The notes: generated from the letters alone by a model not told the origin. Counted from the first letter of the stretch, positions 22,969 to 31,460 are shown. The stretch: 32,999 nucleotides of DNA from Thermoplasmatales archaeon (GCA_030595715.1 JAUVCN010000022.1:1-32999), one strand, 5' to 3'. A program made the numbers and translations.

Positions 22969-23049
22969 ATTGCGATCGATTTTTATTATTGATGAAAATA
23001 ATAGGAAAAACCTAATTATGGACTATCTCCCTTTCAAGTCGGGATAGGC

Positions 23050-23403
23050 GTGACCAACTACACGATCGAAAACATCATGGCATCCATGAACCTCAACACG
23101 AAGTTGAAGCTGAGAGAGATCTCGGAGAATATTGAGAACACAGAATACAACCCTGATAACTTTCCGGGTGTGATCTGGAGACCCAAGAACAATTACGGCG
23201 TCGTCATCATCATGGATGATGGACGCATGATGTGCACCAATACCAGGTCAATGGATGATGTGGATAGCATTTTCGAAAGAGTGACCAAGATGATGGAAGA
23301 GAAGGGTCTGATAACCCCCCGCCTCTCCTGTCCCAGCTGCGGGGCCGCGGTCGATGGTGAAGATGTGGTCTGTATTGAATGTGGAAACCTGCTTCAGGGA
23401 TGA
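23050..23403 (+). CDS. Single-lobe TBP-like protein fused to a zinc ribbon
   Basis: A 117-residue protein starting at GTG, with GGGATAGG just upstream. Residues 4-88 align by eye with one repeat of archaeal TATA-binding protein: YTIENIMASMNL (TBP: IENIVASVDL), then EISENIENTEYNPDNFPGVIWR (TBP: N-EY-PE-FPGLVYR), then DDGRMMCTNTRSMDDVDSIF (TBP: SGK-V-TGAKS-EDA). Full TBP has two such repeats; only one is here. F38 of the FPG loop is kept, while the second intercalating Phe position appears to be Met (VIIMDDG). The C-terminus adds a four-Cys ribbon: C94-P-S-C97 and C108-I-E-C111. It would have to dimerise to form a saddle. It is followed 6 nt later by a small membrane protein gene. Function unknown; regulation of transcription is inferred. 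Confidence 0.85.
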   Translation: MTNYTIENIMASMNLNTKLKLREISENIENTEYNPDNFPGVIWRPKNNYGVVIIMDDGRMMCTNTRSMDDVDSIFERVTKMMEEKGLITPRLSCPSCGAAVDGEDVVCIECGNLLQG

Positions 23404-23409
23404 TCCAAG

Positions 23410-23631
23410 ATGCGTAATGCCCAGTTAATACTGCAAACCGTTGGGGATGACCCCCTTTTCGAATTGATGGAATTGGACGAGACCTACGGGTGGACCCGTA
23501 GGATCCATACGTTGAGGTCGATATTCGAACCGAAGAGGTCACATTGGCCAGCAGTCGTCATCGGGATCGGAGTCGTTCTGGGCATTTCCCTGATCGCGGT
23601 AGCGGTCTATGTTGCGGTCACATATTCTTGA
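23410..23631 (+). CDS. Small single-pass membrane protein
   Basis: A 73-residue protein. The first about 45 residues are soluble and charged (DDPLFELMELDETYGW; IFEPKRSHW). The last 25 form one hydrophobic helix (AVVIGIGVVLGISLIAVAVYVAV) with only two or three residues after it, so it is tail-anchored in layout. It starts 6 nt after the TBP-like gene with a GGGATGATCC-type site before the ATG, so the two are one unit. Its 3' end overlaps the convergent HD-domain gene by 14 nt. Unrecognised; it could anchor its neighbour at the membrane. Confidence 0.72.
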   Translation: MRNAQLILQTVGDDPLFELMELDETYGWTRRIHTLRSIFEPKRSHWPAVVIGIGVVLGISLIAVAVYVAVTYS

Positions 23632-24955
23632 TGTCCAGAACACCTTTGGCTGCATTTTCAACGGCCTTCTTGGAACCTTCAGGGCATGATATTATCAGGC
23701 ACCAGGGAATGGGCGGTCTTCTCTGCAAGGCCCGTGCAAGAGATGAGATCGTTGAAAGGATCGTCGGCCTATCTCCAAGGACCTTTATGTCGGTCCTTCT
23801 GAGCCTTGGTTCGGAAAGTGTGAGACTGGGGTCGGGAATGTCGACGATCACCTTCCCCTCGGGAACATTTGCCTTCCTGGCGATCTCGGATCCTATCCTC
23901 CTGATCTCCTTTTCTGATGATAGTGACCTGATCTGTTCCCTTGTTCCGATCGCCCTTTCACTATCTCCGGAAACCGTTTCTGAATCGATCATGTAAGCTA
24001 CTTTGAAGAGCTGCCTGAAACGCAGTCTTGTCGCGATCTCTGCGACGAGGCCTCCCTGGTCTTTCATGTATCTGAGTATCTCGCCATCGGACATTTTCCA
24101 TATTAGTTGAAGCGCCTCTTCGGTAAGCAGTTCACCCGCACGACATAGCATCGACTCAGCTATCCTTGCAGTCTTGTGAAAGTAGACAGAGCTGTACATC
24201 AGAGATCTGGCAACAAGCATTCCTTCAAGAGCTGATATTCCTCTTTTTTCGATCATGATCTCTCCATGGAACAGGGTCGCCGTGTTCACTATCCTGTCAA
24301 GGTCGACTATTCCATATGCCACTCCCGTATAATGCGAATCCCTGAGAAGGAAGTCCAGCTGGTCAGCATCCAGAGCCGAGTGTATGATCTGATAGAGGTA
24401 ATCGGATTGGTGAAAGAAGGATTGTCCTTCCTGGACCTCCAATGTGTCCTGGACATCCGATGGAACTTTTCGATCCTGGCATATCAGGGATGCTACTTCT
24501 TTCGGGTCCATGCAATGCGATTCCAATATCTCGGGAACCGATGGTCCCCTTGTTTCCGGTGTGAGCCAATCCGATGTCCAGTCATCGGAAGAGCCTATGA
24601 TGATCTCTTTCGTGAGGGCCATGTGCTCCTTGCCCAGCCTATCATGGAAGACCTTTTCCATTGTATGGGAGAAAGGTCCATGTCCAAGGTCGTGGAGAAG
24701 ACCTGCCGTCCGAACGAGCTTAACCTCTTCTTGGTCTATCTCGATCGCATTTGCGAGCAATCCGGCCACATGGGATACTCCCAAGGAATGTTCGAACCTG
24801 GTATGATGGGCACCCGGGAATACAAGATAGGCGAGACCCAGCTGTCTTATCTGATTGAGTCTGTTCAGTTCAGGGGTAGATGCAAGGTCCAGTAATGGTC
24901 CTGATATCTTGATCGTTCCATGGACGGGGTCGTTGATGATCTTGTGCTCACTCAT
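23618..24955 (-). CDS. HD-domain phosphohydrolase (SAMHD1/dGTPase-like)
   Basis: A 445-residue member of the COG1078-type HD family, metal-dependent hydrolases related to dNTP triphosphohydrolases. The opening DPVHGTI is characteristic. TRFEHSLGVSH supplies the first His (H56), LLHDLGHGPFSHTME the HD pair (H88, D89), and ALDADQLDFLLRDS the distal Asp. All HD ligands are present. The C-terminal about 130 residues form an extra alpha/beta region (GKVIVDIPDPSLT). Likely activity is hydrolysis of dNTPs or a related nucleotide; the substrate is not determinable. It stands alone on this strand, overlapping the small membrane protein gene at its 3' end. The 205-nt gap upstream of it shows no further gene. 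Confidence 0.9.
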   Translation of the reverse strand: MSEHKIINDPVHGTIKISGPLLDLASTPELNRLNQIRQLGLAYLVFPGAHHTRFEHSLGVSHVAGLLANAIEIDQEEVKLVRTAGLLHDLGHGPFSHTMEKVFHDRLGKEHMALTKEIIIGSSDDWTSDWLTPETRGPSVPEILESHCMDPKEVASLICQDRKVPSDVQDTLEVQEGQSFFHQSDYLYQIIHSALDADQLDFLLRDSHYTGVAYGIVDLDRIVNTATLFHGEIMIEKRGISALEGMLVARSLMYSSVYFHKTARIAESMLCRAGELLTEEALQLIWKMSDGEILRYMKDQGGLVAEIATRLRFRQLFKVAYMIDSETVSGDSERAIGTREQIRSLSSEKEIRRIGSEIARKANVPEGKVIVDIPDPSLTLSEPRLRRTDIKVLGDRPTILSTISSLARALQRRPPIPWCLIISCPEGSKKAVENAAKGVLDIKNM

Positions 24956-25160
24956 TGGATGGGTGATGGCCGGGAAGGATGTTTAACGTTTCTCTCATAC
25001 TGGTAGCGTATCGGAACCTTCATTTTATGGCCTATCAGGCTCATCACCCGGGGAATGCATTACTTCTCCATTCCGATCCTTTCCAGGTATCCAATTGAAT
25101 GGGTTTCCTCCGACCTCGGTGATGATAACCATTATGTGAGGGTCCACCAATCACCCCAGC

Positions 25161-26048
25161 ATGATGGAACTCTCGAATGAGGAGATGGAGATGCTTCGCA
25201 GCTATATCTGGGCAGATTCCGGTGCAGGTGACCTCACATCCGTGCTTTTCGATGGTGAGGTGGGATCCGCTGTGGTGATCTCCGAGGAAGAATGTTTTAT
25301 TTCAGGGATCGAGGAGGCCAGATTCATCTTCGAGGAGGAGGGATGCACTGTTCAGACGGTCCCGGAGGCATTCGGTGACACACTCTGCAGTCCCGGATCG
25401 GAAGTGTTGCTCGTATCCGGTCCGGTAACCGGAATGCTCCGGGCCGAAAGGATATCCCTGAACATCCTATCCCGTATGTCCGGTATTGCGACCATTGCAT
25501 CCAGAGCTTCAAGGATCGCTGCGGAAGCCTCTACAGGAACAAGGGTTGCCGGGACCAGAAAGACCACTCCGGGTTTCTCCATGTTCGAAAAGAGAGCATT
25601 GATCGATGGTGGCGCCCTATCACACAGGAAGGACCTCTCTTCACTTGCCATGATCAAGGACAACCACCTTTCCGCAATTGGAGATGGCCCCGATCCTGTG
25701 GTGACCGGGGTGAAGAGGATAAGGGAAAGGTTCGGCCCATATATTCCAATCGAGGTCGAGGTCGAGGATATGGTATCCGGACTGGCTGCAGTCGAGGCAG
25801 GGGCAGATATCATCATGCTGGACAATGTTCCACCAGAGGACCTTGAAAGGATCTCGAAAGGACTGAGGAAGAGAGGCTTAGAGATCGGATCGAAGATAAC
25901 ATTGGAAGCTTCAGGTGGAATAACCCTGGACCGTATTCCCGAATATGCGCCATATGTCGATATCATCTCCATGGGAGTCCTGACGTATGGTGCAACTCAC
26001 AAGGGCTTTAAAATGGAATACAGGGGAGAAATAGAGTTAGTGGATTGA
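25161..26048 (+). CDS. nadC: Nicotinate-nucleotide pyrophosphorylase (quinolinate PRTase)
   Basis: This enzyme converts quinolinate and PRPP to nicotinate mononucleotide, CO2 and pyrophosphate. In family order are GDLTS (23-27), RAERISLNILSRMSGIAT, the active-site GTRKTTPGFSMFEKRA (131-146), HRKDLSSLAMIKDNHL (155-170), IEVEVE, GADIIMLDN, LEASGGI and ISMGVLTYG. Length (295) is normal. ModD, a relative, is unlikely because no molybdate transport genes adjoin. Two adjacent ATGs (25161, 25164) could start; neither has a clear ribosome binding site. nadA and nadB are not in the window; nadE is 2.3 kb away on the other strand. Confidence 0.94.
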   Translation: MMELSNEEMEMLRSYIWADSGAGDLTSVLFDGEVGSAVVISEEECFISGIEEARFIFEEEGCTVQTVPEAFGDTLCSPGSEVLLVSGPVTGMLRAERISLNILSRMSGIATIASRASRIAAEASTGTRVAGTRKTTPGFSMFEKRALIDGGALSHRKDLSSLAMIKDNHLSAIGDGPDPVVTGVKRIRERFGPYIPIEVEVEDMVSGLAAVEAGADIIMLDNVPPEDLERISKGLRKRGLEIGSKITLEASGGITLDRIPEYAPYVDIISMGVLTYGATHKGFKMEYRGEIELVD

Positions 26049-26134
26049 ATGGGTTCATATGAGATATATATTGAACATCAAGATCAGGATACATTGGATC
26101 ATTCGAACCTTTTTGAATGGTTGACGATGAATTA

Positions 26135-26146
26135 TTGAATATTCAA
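26135..26146. promoter_or_regulatory. 12-nt palindrome upstream of the leuS promoter
   Basis: TTGAATATTCAA is a perfect palindrome placed about 13 nt upstream of the leuS TATA box, where an archaeal activator or the BRE-binding factor TFB could be influenced. A chance occurrence in A/T-rich DNA is possible. Confidence 0.3.
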
Positions 26147-26158
26147 ATCAGAAAAACC

Positions 26159-26170
26159 CTTTTAATACTA
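26159..26170 (+). promoter_or_regulatory. TATA box of leuS
   Basis: CTTTTAATACTA is the best TATA candidate before leuS. It predicts transcription start near 26188-26192, which is the beginning of the leader hairpin. Confidence 0.5.
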
Positions 26171-26187
26171 GCGTATATCCGCTACAT

Positions 26188-26206
26188 CCTGAACGTTAGG
26201 TTCAGG
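26188..26206 (+). promoter_or_regulatory. Leader hairpin overlapping the leuS Shine-Dalgarno
   Basis: CCTGAAC (26188-26194), loop GTTAG, GTTCAGG (26200-26206): a perfect 7-bp stem at the predicted 5' end of the mRNA. Its last two bases are the first two of the ribosome binding site GGCGGTG (26205-26211). Folding could therefore restrain translation. As DNA it is also a dyad at the transcription start. Confidence 0.5.
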
Positions 26207-26217
26207 CGGTGGCAAAG

Positions 26218-29124
26218 ATGACCGGATATGACCCTCATATGATGGAGGCCAAGTGGCAGAAGAGGTGGGGAGAAGATGACATCTTCTCACCTGAAGGACC
26301 CGGTAAAGGTAAGAAGAAATTCTTCATGATATTTGCATATCCCGGGATATCGGGATACCTTCACGTTGGCCACATGAGAGGTTTCACCTATGCTGATGTC
26401 ATCACCAGATACAAGAGGGTCACCGGTCATAACGTCCTTTTCCCGGTGGGATTCCATGCATCCGGCATTCCTGCCATCGCCCTTGCAAAGAAGATAGAGA
26501 GAGGGGATGAAAGGACCAAGACCTACCTGCTCAGGAACGGCTGTCCTCCGGAGAAGCTCGAAGAACTCGCTGATGTGGACAAATTGATCGATTTCTTCTC
26601 CCATGTATACATCGAGGAATACTGGAAAAAGTTCGGTTTCGGGATGGATTTCACAAGATGCATGTCAACGGTCTCTCCCGGATACAAGAACTTCATTAAA
26701 TGGCAGTTCCACCGATTGAACGAATTGGGACATCTGATCACCAAACCGCATTACGCTCCATATTGTCCCAATTGCGGGCCGGTCGCAGTTGACAGCTCCA
26801 TGACAGATATATCCCAGGGTGGAGGGGCTGAATCACAGGAGTTCACAACTCTCAAATTCCGATTGATGGATGGGACTGTTCTACCTGCGGCAACTCTCAG
26901 GCCAGAGACCGTTTTCGGAGTCACCAACATGTGGCTCCATCCAGATGTCGATTACATCAAAGCAAAGGTTCTGGAAGAAACATGGATCGTATCTCGTGAA
27001 GCCTTAGTGAAGCTGAACTATCAGATGGAAGGAAGAGGTGAGGTCGAAGAGATCGGAACCGTGAAGGGAAGCGAACTGATCGGCCAAAGTTGCAAGACAC
27101 CTGTTGGAAGTAAGGTCCCCATCCTTCCCGGTACGTTCGTGGATACATTGATCGCAACAGGTGTCGTTATGTCAGTTCCGGCCCATGCTCCGTTCGATTG
27201 GATCGCTCTTCGCGATGTCCAGAATGGTTTGAGGACCGGAAAGAACCCATTCGATCTTGATGTTGACAAAGTCCTTTCATTGAAACCGATCACATTGATC
27301 CAGGCGAGAAAAGAGTTCACATCGGACCCGGCAGGGATCAAATGCCAGGATATGGGGATCAATGACCAGACCGATCATGATAAGCTCGAGGAAGCGACCA
27401 AGGCCATCTACAAAGAAGAGTTCCATGCAGGTGTCCTGATGGATATCTGCCAGGAATATTCGGGACTCAAGGTGTCCCAGATCAAGGACACCCTGCGTGT
27501 TGATCTCATTGGCAAGGGACTTGCGGATGTATTTCACGAGTTCTCGGAACCTGTCATCTGCCGGTGCGGCAGCGGTGTGGTCATCAAGAGGATCCCGGAC
27601 CAGTGGTTCATCAACTATTCCAATGAGGATTGGACTGCCAGGACCAAGGCTCATGTAAGTGAGATGGACATATCTCCGGATGAATACAAAAGGGATCTTC
27701 CCGCAGTGCTTGATTGGTTCGGTGATAGAGCCTGTATCAGAAGAGGTTCCTGGCTGGGGACCGAGTTCCCGTTCAAGAAGGATTGGACGATCGAACCGAT
27801 ATCTGATTCCACACTCTATCCCACCTATTACACCGTCTCCAAATATGTTAACGATGGCTCCCTCAAGGTGGAGTGGATGGATGATCGTTTCTTCAATTTC
27901 GTAATGAACGGGGTGGGGGAAATATCCGAATTCGATGAAGAGAGAAGGGATATCGTTGAAAGATGCAGGAAGGAGTTCCAGTACTGGTATCCCATTGATA
28001 TCAACCTCGGGGGCAAGGAACACAAGACCGTCCATTTCCCCGTCTTCCTGATGAATCACATTGCCCTGCTTGAAAAGGAGAATTGGCCGAGAGGATTGTA
28101 TGTCCACTGGTGGGTAACAATGTCCGGAGGGGACAAGATATCCAAGACAAAGGGTGGCGCGGAACCCATTCCAGAGGCAATTGATAAGTATGGTGTTGAC
28201 GCGATGAGACTGTACTACTGCCACATAGGTTCATCGGCGATGGACGTGGAATGGGTTGAAGATAGCGTTTCCCATTACAGGGTCAGGATGAGAAAGATCT
28301 ATGAACAGATCGACGATCTTTTTATCGTGGAGGATGAGAACGGGTCCGATATCGATCAATGGCTCATATCCATGATGGGTCATAGATTGCGAGAAACGAC
28401 AACTGCATTGGATGATGGGAAGCTAAGGGAAGCTTCCAATATCATATTCTTCACAATACCGGGTGATCTGAAATGGTATATCAAGAGAGGCGGGAACAAC
28501 AGACCGGTCCTCAGGGAGGCTCTTGGGATATTCGCAAGGATGCTTCATCCTTTCACACCCCATATGGCAGAGGAGATCTGGGAGAGGATGGGGGAGGAAG
28601 GATATATCTCCAGGAAGGAATGGCCGGAGATATCCGATGATAGGATCTCAGAAGGTTCTCTAAAGAAGGAAGAATATGTGATCAAACTTCTTGATGACCT
28701 TCGAAACATCAAGAAGATGACCGGGATAGATCCGAAGAGAATACTCCTCTACATAGCTGCTGACTGGAAATGGGACCTGATGGATACACTCTTCAAGGCA
28801 GCAGATGAAGGTGATGGAAGGATCGATCCTGGTAAGATGATCAAACCACTCATGGCCAGACCCGAACTCGGACCCTACAAGAAGATGATACCCAAGATGA
28901 TCGGAAGGCTCTCGAAGGATGTTGTCAAGATGGGAGAGGACGAGAGGAAGAGGTTCAGGGTCCTGAGGAATGAATATGATATCCTTCATACGCTCTCGGA
29001 TTTCCTGTCTGATGAGATGGATTGTGCTCTGAAGGTTTTCAAAGAGGACGATCCCGATAAAGAGGATCCCATGAACAAGGCGCAGGGAGCGGTTCCCCTG
29101 AAACCTGCGATCTTCATGGAGTGA
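26218..29124 (+). CDS. leuS: Leucyl-tRNA synthetase, archaeal/eukaryotic type
   Basis: Charges tRNA-Leu with leucine in the cytoplasm. This is a class I synthetase with HVGH (HIGH-type, residues 49-52) and KISKT (KMSKS-type, about 640-644, with Ile and Thr replacing Met and Ser). The zinc-like cluster CPNCGP, the large CP1 editing domain (TLRPETVFGVTNMW; VVMSVPAHAPFDWIAL) and the C-terminal anticodon-binding helices (FTPHMAEEIWERM) follow in archaeal order. I chose the ATG at 26218 (968 aa) because GGCGGTG lies 6 nt upstream; a GTG at 26209 is in frame and is part of that ribosome binding site. A leader hairpin partly covers this site. A 39-codon gene follows after 4 nt. Confidence 0.97.
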   Translation: MTGYDPHMMEAKWQKRWGEDDIFSPEGPGKGKKKFFMIFAYPGISGYLHVGHMRGFTYADVITRYKRVTGHNVLFPVGFHASGIPAIALAKKIERGDERTKTYLLRNGCPPEKLEELADVDKLIDFFSHVYIEEYWKKFGFGMDFTRCMSTVSPGYKNFIKWQFHRLNELGHLITKPHYAPYCPNCGPVAVDSSMTDISQGGGAESQEFTTLKFRLMDGTVLPAATLRPETVFGVTNMWLHPDVDYIKAKVLEETWIVSREALVKLNYQMEGRGEVEEIGTVKGSELIGQSCKTPVGSKVPILPGTFVDTLIATGVVMSVPAHAPFDWIALRDVQNGLRTGKNPFDLDVDKVLSLKPITLIQARKEFTSDPAGIKCQDMGINDQTDHDKLEEATKAIYKEEFHAGVLMDICQEYSGLKVSQIKDTLRVDLIGKGLADVFHEFSEPVICRCGSGVVIKRIPDQWFINYSNEDWTARTKAHVSEMDISPDEYKRDLPAVLDWFGDRACIRRGSWLGTEFPFKKDWTIEPISDSTLYPTYYTVSKYVNDGSLKVEWMDDRFFNFVMNGVGEISEFDEERRDIVERCRKEFQYWYPIDINLGGKEHKTVHFPVFLMNHIALLEKENWPRGLYVHWWVTMSGGDKISKTKGGAEPIPEAIDKYGVDAMRLYYCHIGSSAMDVEWVEDSVSHYRVRMRKIYEQIDDLFIVEDENGSDIDQWLISMMGHRLRETTTALDDGKLREASNIIFFTIPGDLKWYIKRGGNNRPVLREALGIFARMLHPFTPHMAEEIWERMGEEGYISRKEWPEISDDRISEGSLKKEEYVIKLLDDLRNIKKMTGIDPKRILLYIAADWKWDLMDTLFKAADEGDGRIDPGKMIKPLMARPELGPYKKMIPKMIGRLSKDVVKMGEDERKRFRVLRNEYDILHTLSDFLSDEMDCALKVFKEDDPDKEDPMNKAQGAVPLKPAIFME

Positions 29125-29128
29125 ACTC

Positions 29129-29248
29129 ATGAAGAAGCCCGTTTCCAGGAATGTTCGATCCAAGGAAGACCTCGTAGCAGAGGCCGATCTCGGAACGAAC
29201 GAAATGGCCTTCGTATCCTCAAAAAGAATTGAATCGATTTTTGAATAA
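29129..29248 (+). CDS. Small 39-residue protein behind leuS
   Basis: An ATG at 29129 lies 4 nt after the leuS stop, with GGAGTGA (29118-29124) as an excellent ribosome binding site. The product is hydrophilic, starting MKKPVSRNVRSKEDL and ending SSKRIESIFE, with no membrane segment. Position, spacing and ribosome binding site argue for a real translated gene coupled to leuS. I recognise no family. The TATA-like run before the next gene overlaps its TAA. Confidence 0.6.
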   Translation: MKKPVSRNVRSKEDLVAEADLGTNEMAFVSSKRIESIFE

Positions 29249-29269
29249 AAATTCATTTATTAGACGAAA

Positions 29270-30562
29270 ATGAATATCTATTCCCAAATTCATGACCTCT
29301 GCATGGGAAGTAGTAAGGGCCAGGGCGATCTGATACTTAGGACCAGTGATATCAGAAAGATGAAAAGGTCCTGGCCGATCATTATCGGCCTGATATTTTT
29401 TTCGATCATGGACTTCATATCGATTTCTTACATTTTTGGAATGATCTTCTTATGGGCCAATTTGATCATAACCGGTGATACTGCATCCCTCATCTATACT
29501 GTCACGATGACCATCATGAGTCCCATGTTCTTATTCGCAGGGGTTTTCTTGACCTGGTCTATCATCATCATCCTGAGAACCGGTGATATTGAGATCAGGA
29601 CCGAAGGTGTAAGATTATCCTTTCCCCCTGAATGGATCCCCAAGAAGGATATCATCGACGTTTTTGATAAACCTTCAGATCTTGACCGGTATCGTTCTGA
29701 ATTCAAGAACGAGTTCGGGACCTTCATCAGAGCCTTCAGGATCGGAAGGACGAAGATGGGGATCAATAAGGTCAAACGGCAACTTGAGGTTGGAAAGGGG
29801 GTTGTTGTAATATACAAGGATATGGCGCAGAGGTCCAGAGTATGTTTCCTCACAGCAAATGAGTTCAAGGACATCTGGAACGTGAGGGATGCCCTCCAGG
29901 TGATGATGGGTAAAAAGGAGAAGATAGGGGCCAATGAAGATGCCCCAAGAACCGCGCTTGAACCCTACAGGAAGATAGATGCATTCAAATTGGTTCCGGA
30001 GGTCGACATTGGGACAAAGAATAAGGTGATCAAGAGGATAATCATTGTCTCATTGATATCGATCGCTATCTCTTCCTCTGTTGTTATTGCGGGCATATTC
30101 ATGGGGGAAATCGTCTTCGTCTTTGGTTTAATGCTCATGATATTCTCATTTGTTCAGATCATGATTTTGATCTCGTTCAATGCTTTCCATCTTGCAGGTA
30201 GATATTCAAACCATTATAATATCGATGACAATGGAGTGAGGATAAGACCATTGAAGTTCCTGGAACTGATAATCGAATATGAGAATGTCCTGTCTGTTGA
30301 AAAGATACCTTTAAAATTAAATGAGGAAGCATTCCTTGCAAGAATGGGTTTTCGATACAGTAACCATTTCTACTATCCAACAAGGTTTTATCATAACCTT
30401 TTCTCGGCTAAACTGATACAACCTGCAAGATCAATATTAAAAGGAAAGGAGGGGGCAGGTCCGTATCAATACAATGCGTTCATACTCGGTGACGACCGGA
30501 AAGGTACACTCTATTCATTGTTCAAAGAGAGACTTGAAGATCCCAAGAAAGGAAACCACTGA
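29270..30562 (+). CDS. Four-helix membrane protein with two PH-like soluble halves
   Basis: A 430-residue membrane protein built as a duplication. Helices at about 36-66 and 74-103 are followed by a soluble beta-rich segment with DIEIRTEGVRLSFPPEWIPKKDIIDV. A second pair at about 250-275 and 278-303 is followed by YNIDDNGVRIRPLKFLELIIEYENV. The membrane-pair-then-beta-barrel pattern, with a strand containing EGVR/NGVR, resembles bacterial PH-like (bPH2/YdbS-type) membrane proteins; this is by pattern only. The ATG is about 25 nt after GAATAAAAA, so it may be leaderless with its own promoter. Function unknown. Confidence 0.78.
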   Translation: MNIYSQIHDLCMGSSKGQGDLILRTSDIRKMKRSWPIIIGLIFFSIMDFISISYIFGMIFLWANLIITGDTASLIYTVTMTIMSPMFLFAGVFLTWSIIIILRTGDIEIRTEGVRLSFPPEWIPKKDIIDVFDKPSDLDRYRSEFKNEFGTFIRAFRIGRTKMGINKVKRQLEVGKGVVVIYKDMAQRSRVCFLTANEFKDIWNVRDALQVMMGKKEKIGANEDAPRTALEPYRKIDAFKLVPEVDIGTKNKVIKRIIIVSLISIAISSSVVIAGIFMGEIVFVFGLMLMIFSFVQIMILISFNAFHLAGRYSNHYNIDDNGVRIRPLKFLELIIEYENVLSVEKIPLKLNEEAFLARMGFRYSNHFYYPTRFYHNLFSAKLIQPARSILKGKEGAGPYQYNAFILGDDRKGTLYSLFKERLEDPKKGNH

Positions 30563-30608
30563 ACCGATCATCGACAAATCCTTAATCGATGTCACTAATG
30601 AAGTGCCA

Positions 30609-31394
30609 ATGGACCTGATCAAAAAAGAAGGGATAGAGGATGTGAAGGACCTCAGAATCGATTATCTGAATGGCCTCTGCCAACCAGAGGAGCTCTATTC
30701 AGAGATCATGATGAGGGATTCGATCCCGCATGTGGTCATGGTAGGTTCAGAGGAAGCAGGATATGCTCTTGTGGGCACGGAGAAGGTCCTTTTGGAATTC
30801 CATCTGAGAGAGAGGTTCATACCAGAAGCCCTTGATATCTTCAAGCGAGTTATCAAGGACCTGAAGATAGAAAAGGCTGTTTGCCAGTCGTTCGATCATC
30901 TGTATCTTTCAATGTGCGTTCTTCATATGAAGGAAAGCAAGATATTGGGATACCATTTCAGGGATAGGATCGAACCTTTGGATCCAGTTCCCGAATTCGA
31001 TCTGAACGTCAGGACTGCCACACTCGAAGATGTGGGCCTGATCATGAAGTACCGTGATAAGATCTTTGAAGATGATGAGATAGATGATATTCCCTACTAT
31101 CTTGGAATCGGATCAATAATGTTATTCGAACAGGATGATGGGGCCTTCATCGGATACGGTATCTTCAACAGGACCATACCCGACAGGAACTGGTTCGATA
31201 TCGGGATGTATGTGAAACCCGAATTCAGGAAGAAGGGTTACGGGACCTTTATCATAGACAGGATGGCGGACCATGTGACAGAGATCGGTGGAAGACCTAC
31301 TGCAGGTTGCGATATAAAGAACAGGGGGTCGAAGAGGACCCTTGAGAGAGCAGGTTTCATCTCGAAACACGTGATGATCGAGTTCAGGTTCTGA
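30609..31394 (+). CDS. GNAT-family N-acetyltransferase
   Basis: The protein has 261 residues from the ATG at 30609; a GTG at 30603 is equally possible. The frame is open back to an ATG at 30474, but that would overlap the preceding gene by 89 nt. The C-terminal half is a GNAT domain: VRTATLEDVGLIMKYRD (strand 1/helix 1), GMYVKPEFRKKGYGTFII (acetyl-CoA pyrophosphate loop R-K-K-G-Y-G, about 207-212), CDIKNRGSKRTLERAGFI (the N-x-x-S-x-x-x-x-E-x-x-GF ending of the fold). The N-terminal 130 residues may be a second, degenerate acyltransferase-like half (YALVGTEKVLLEFHL). The acceptor substrate is unknown. Confidence 0.86.
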   Translation: MDLIKKEGIEDVKDLRIDYLNGLCQPEELYSEIMMRDSIPHVVMVGSEEAGYALVGTEKVLLEFHLRERFIPEALDIFKRVIKDLKIEKAVCQSFDHLYLSMCVLHMKESKILGYHFRDRIEPLDPVPEFDLNVRTATLEDVGLIMKYRDKIFEDDEIDDIPYYLGIGSIMLFEQDDGAFIGYGIFNRTIPDRNWFDIGMYVKPEFRKKGYGTFIIDRMADHVTEIGGRPTAGCDIKNRGSKRTLERAGFISKHVMIEFRF

Positions 31395-31460
31395 GTATAG
31401 CGACAGTTTTTTCGAACTCCTGAGAAACCGGCAGATTTGAAACTTTCTTCTAATATATGG

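Noticed and set aside
25052-25074. Six-bp inverted repeat GGAATG/CATTCC upstream of nadC
   Set aside because: Short stem with an 11-nt loop, about 90 nt from the start; expected by chance.
30474-30608. N-terminal extension of the acetyltransferase to the ATG at 30474
   Set aside because: It would overlap the preceding gene by 89 nt in another frame, and the extra residues do not look like part of the fold.
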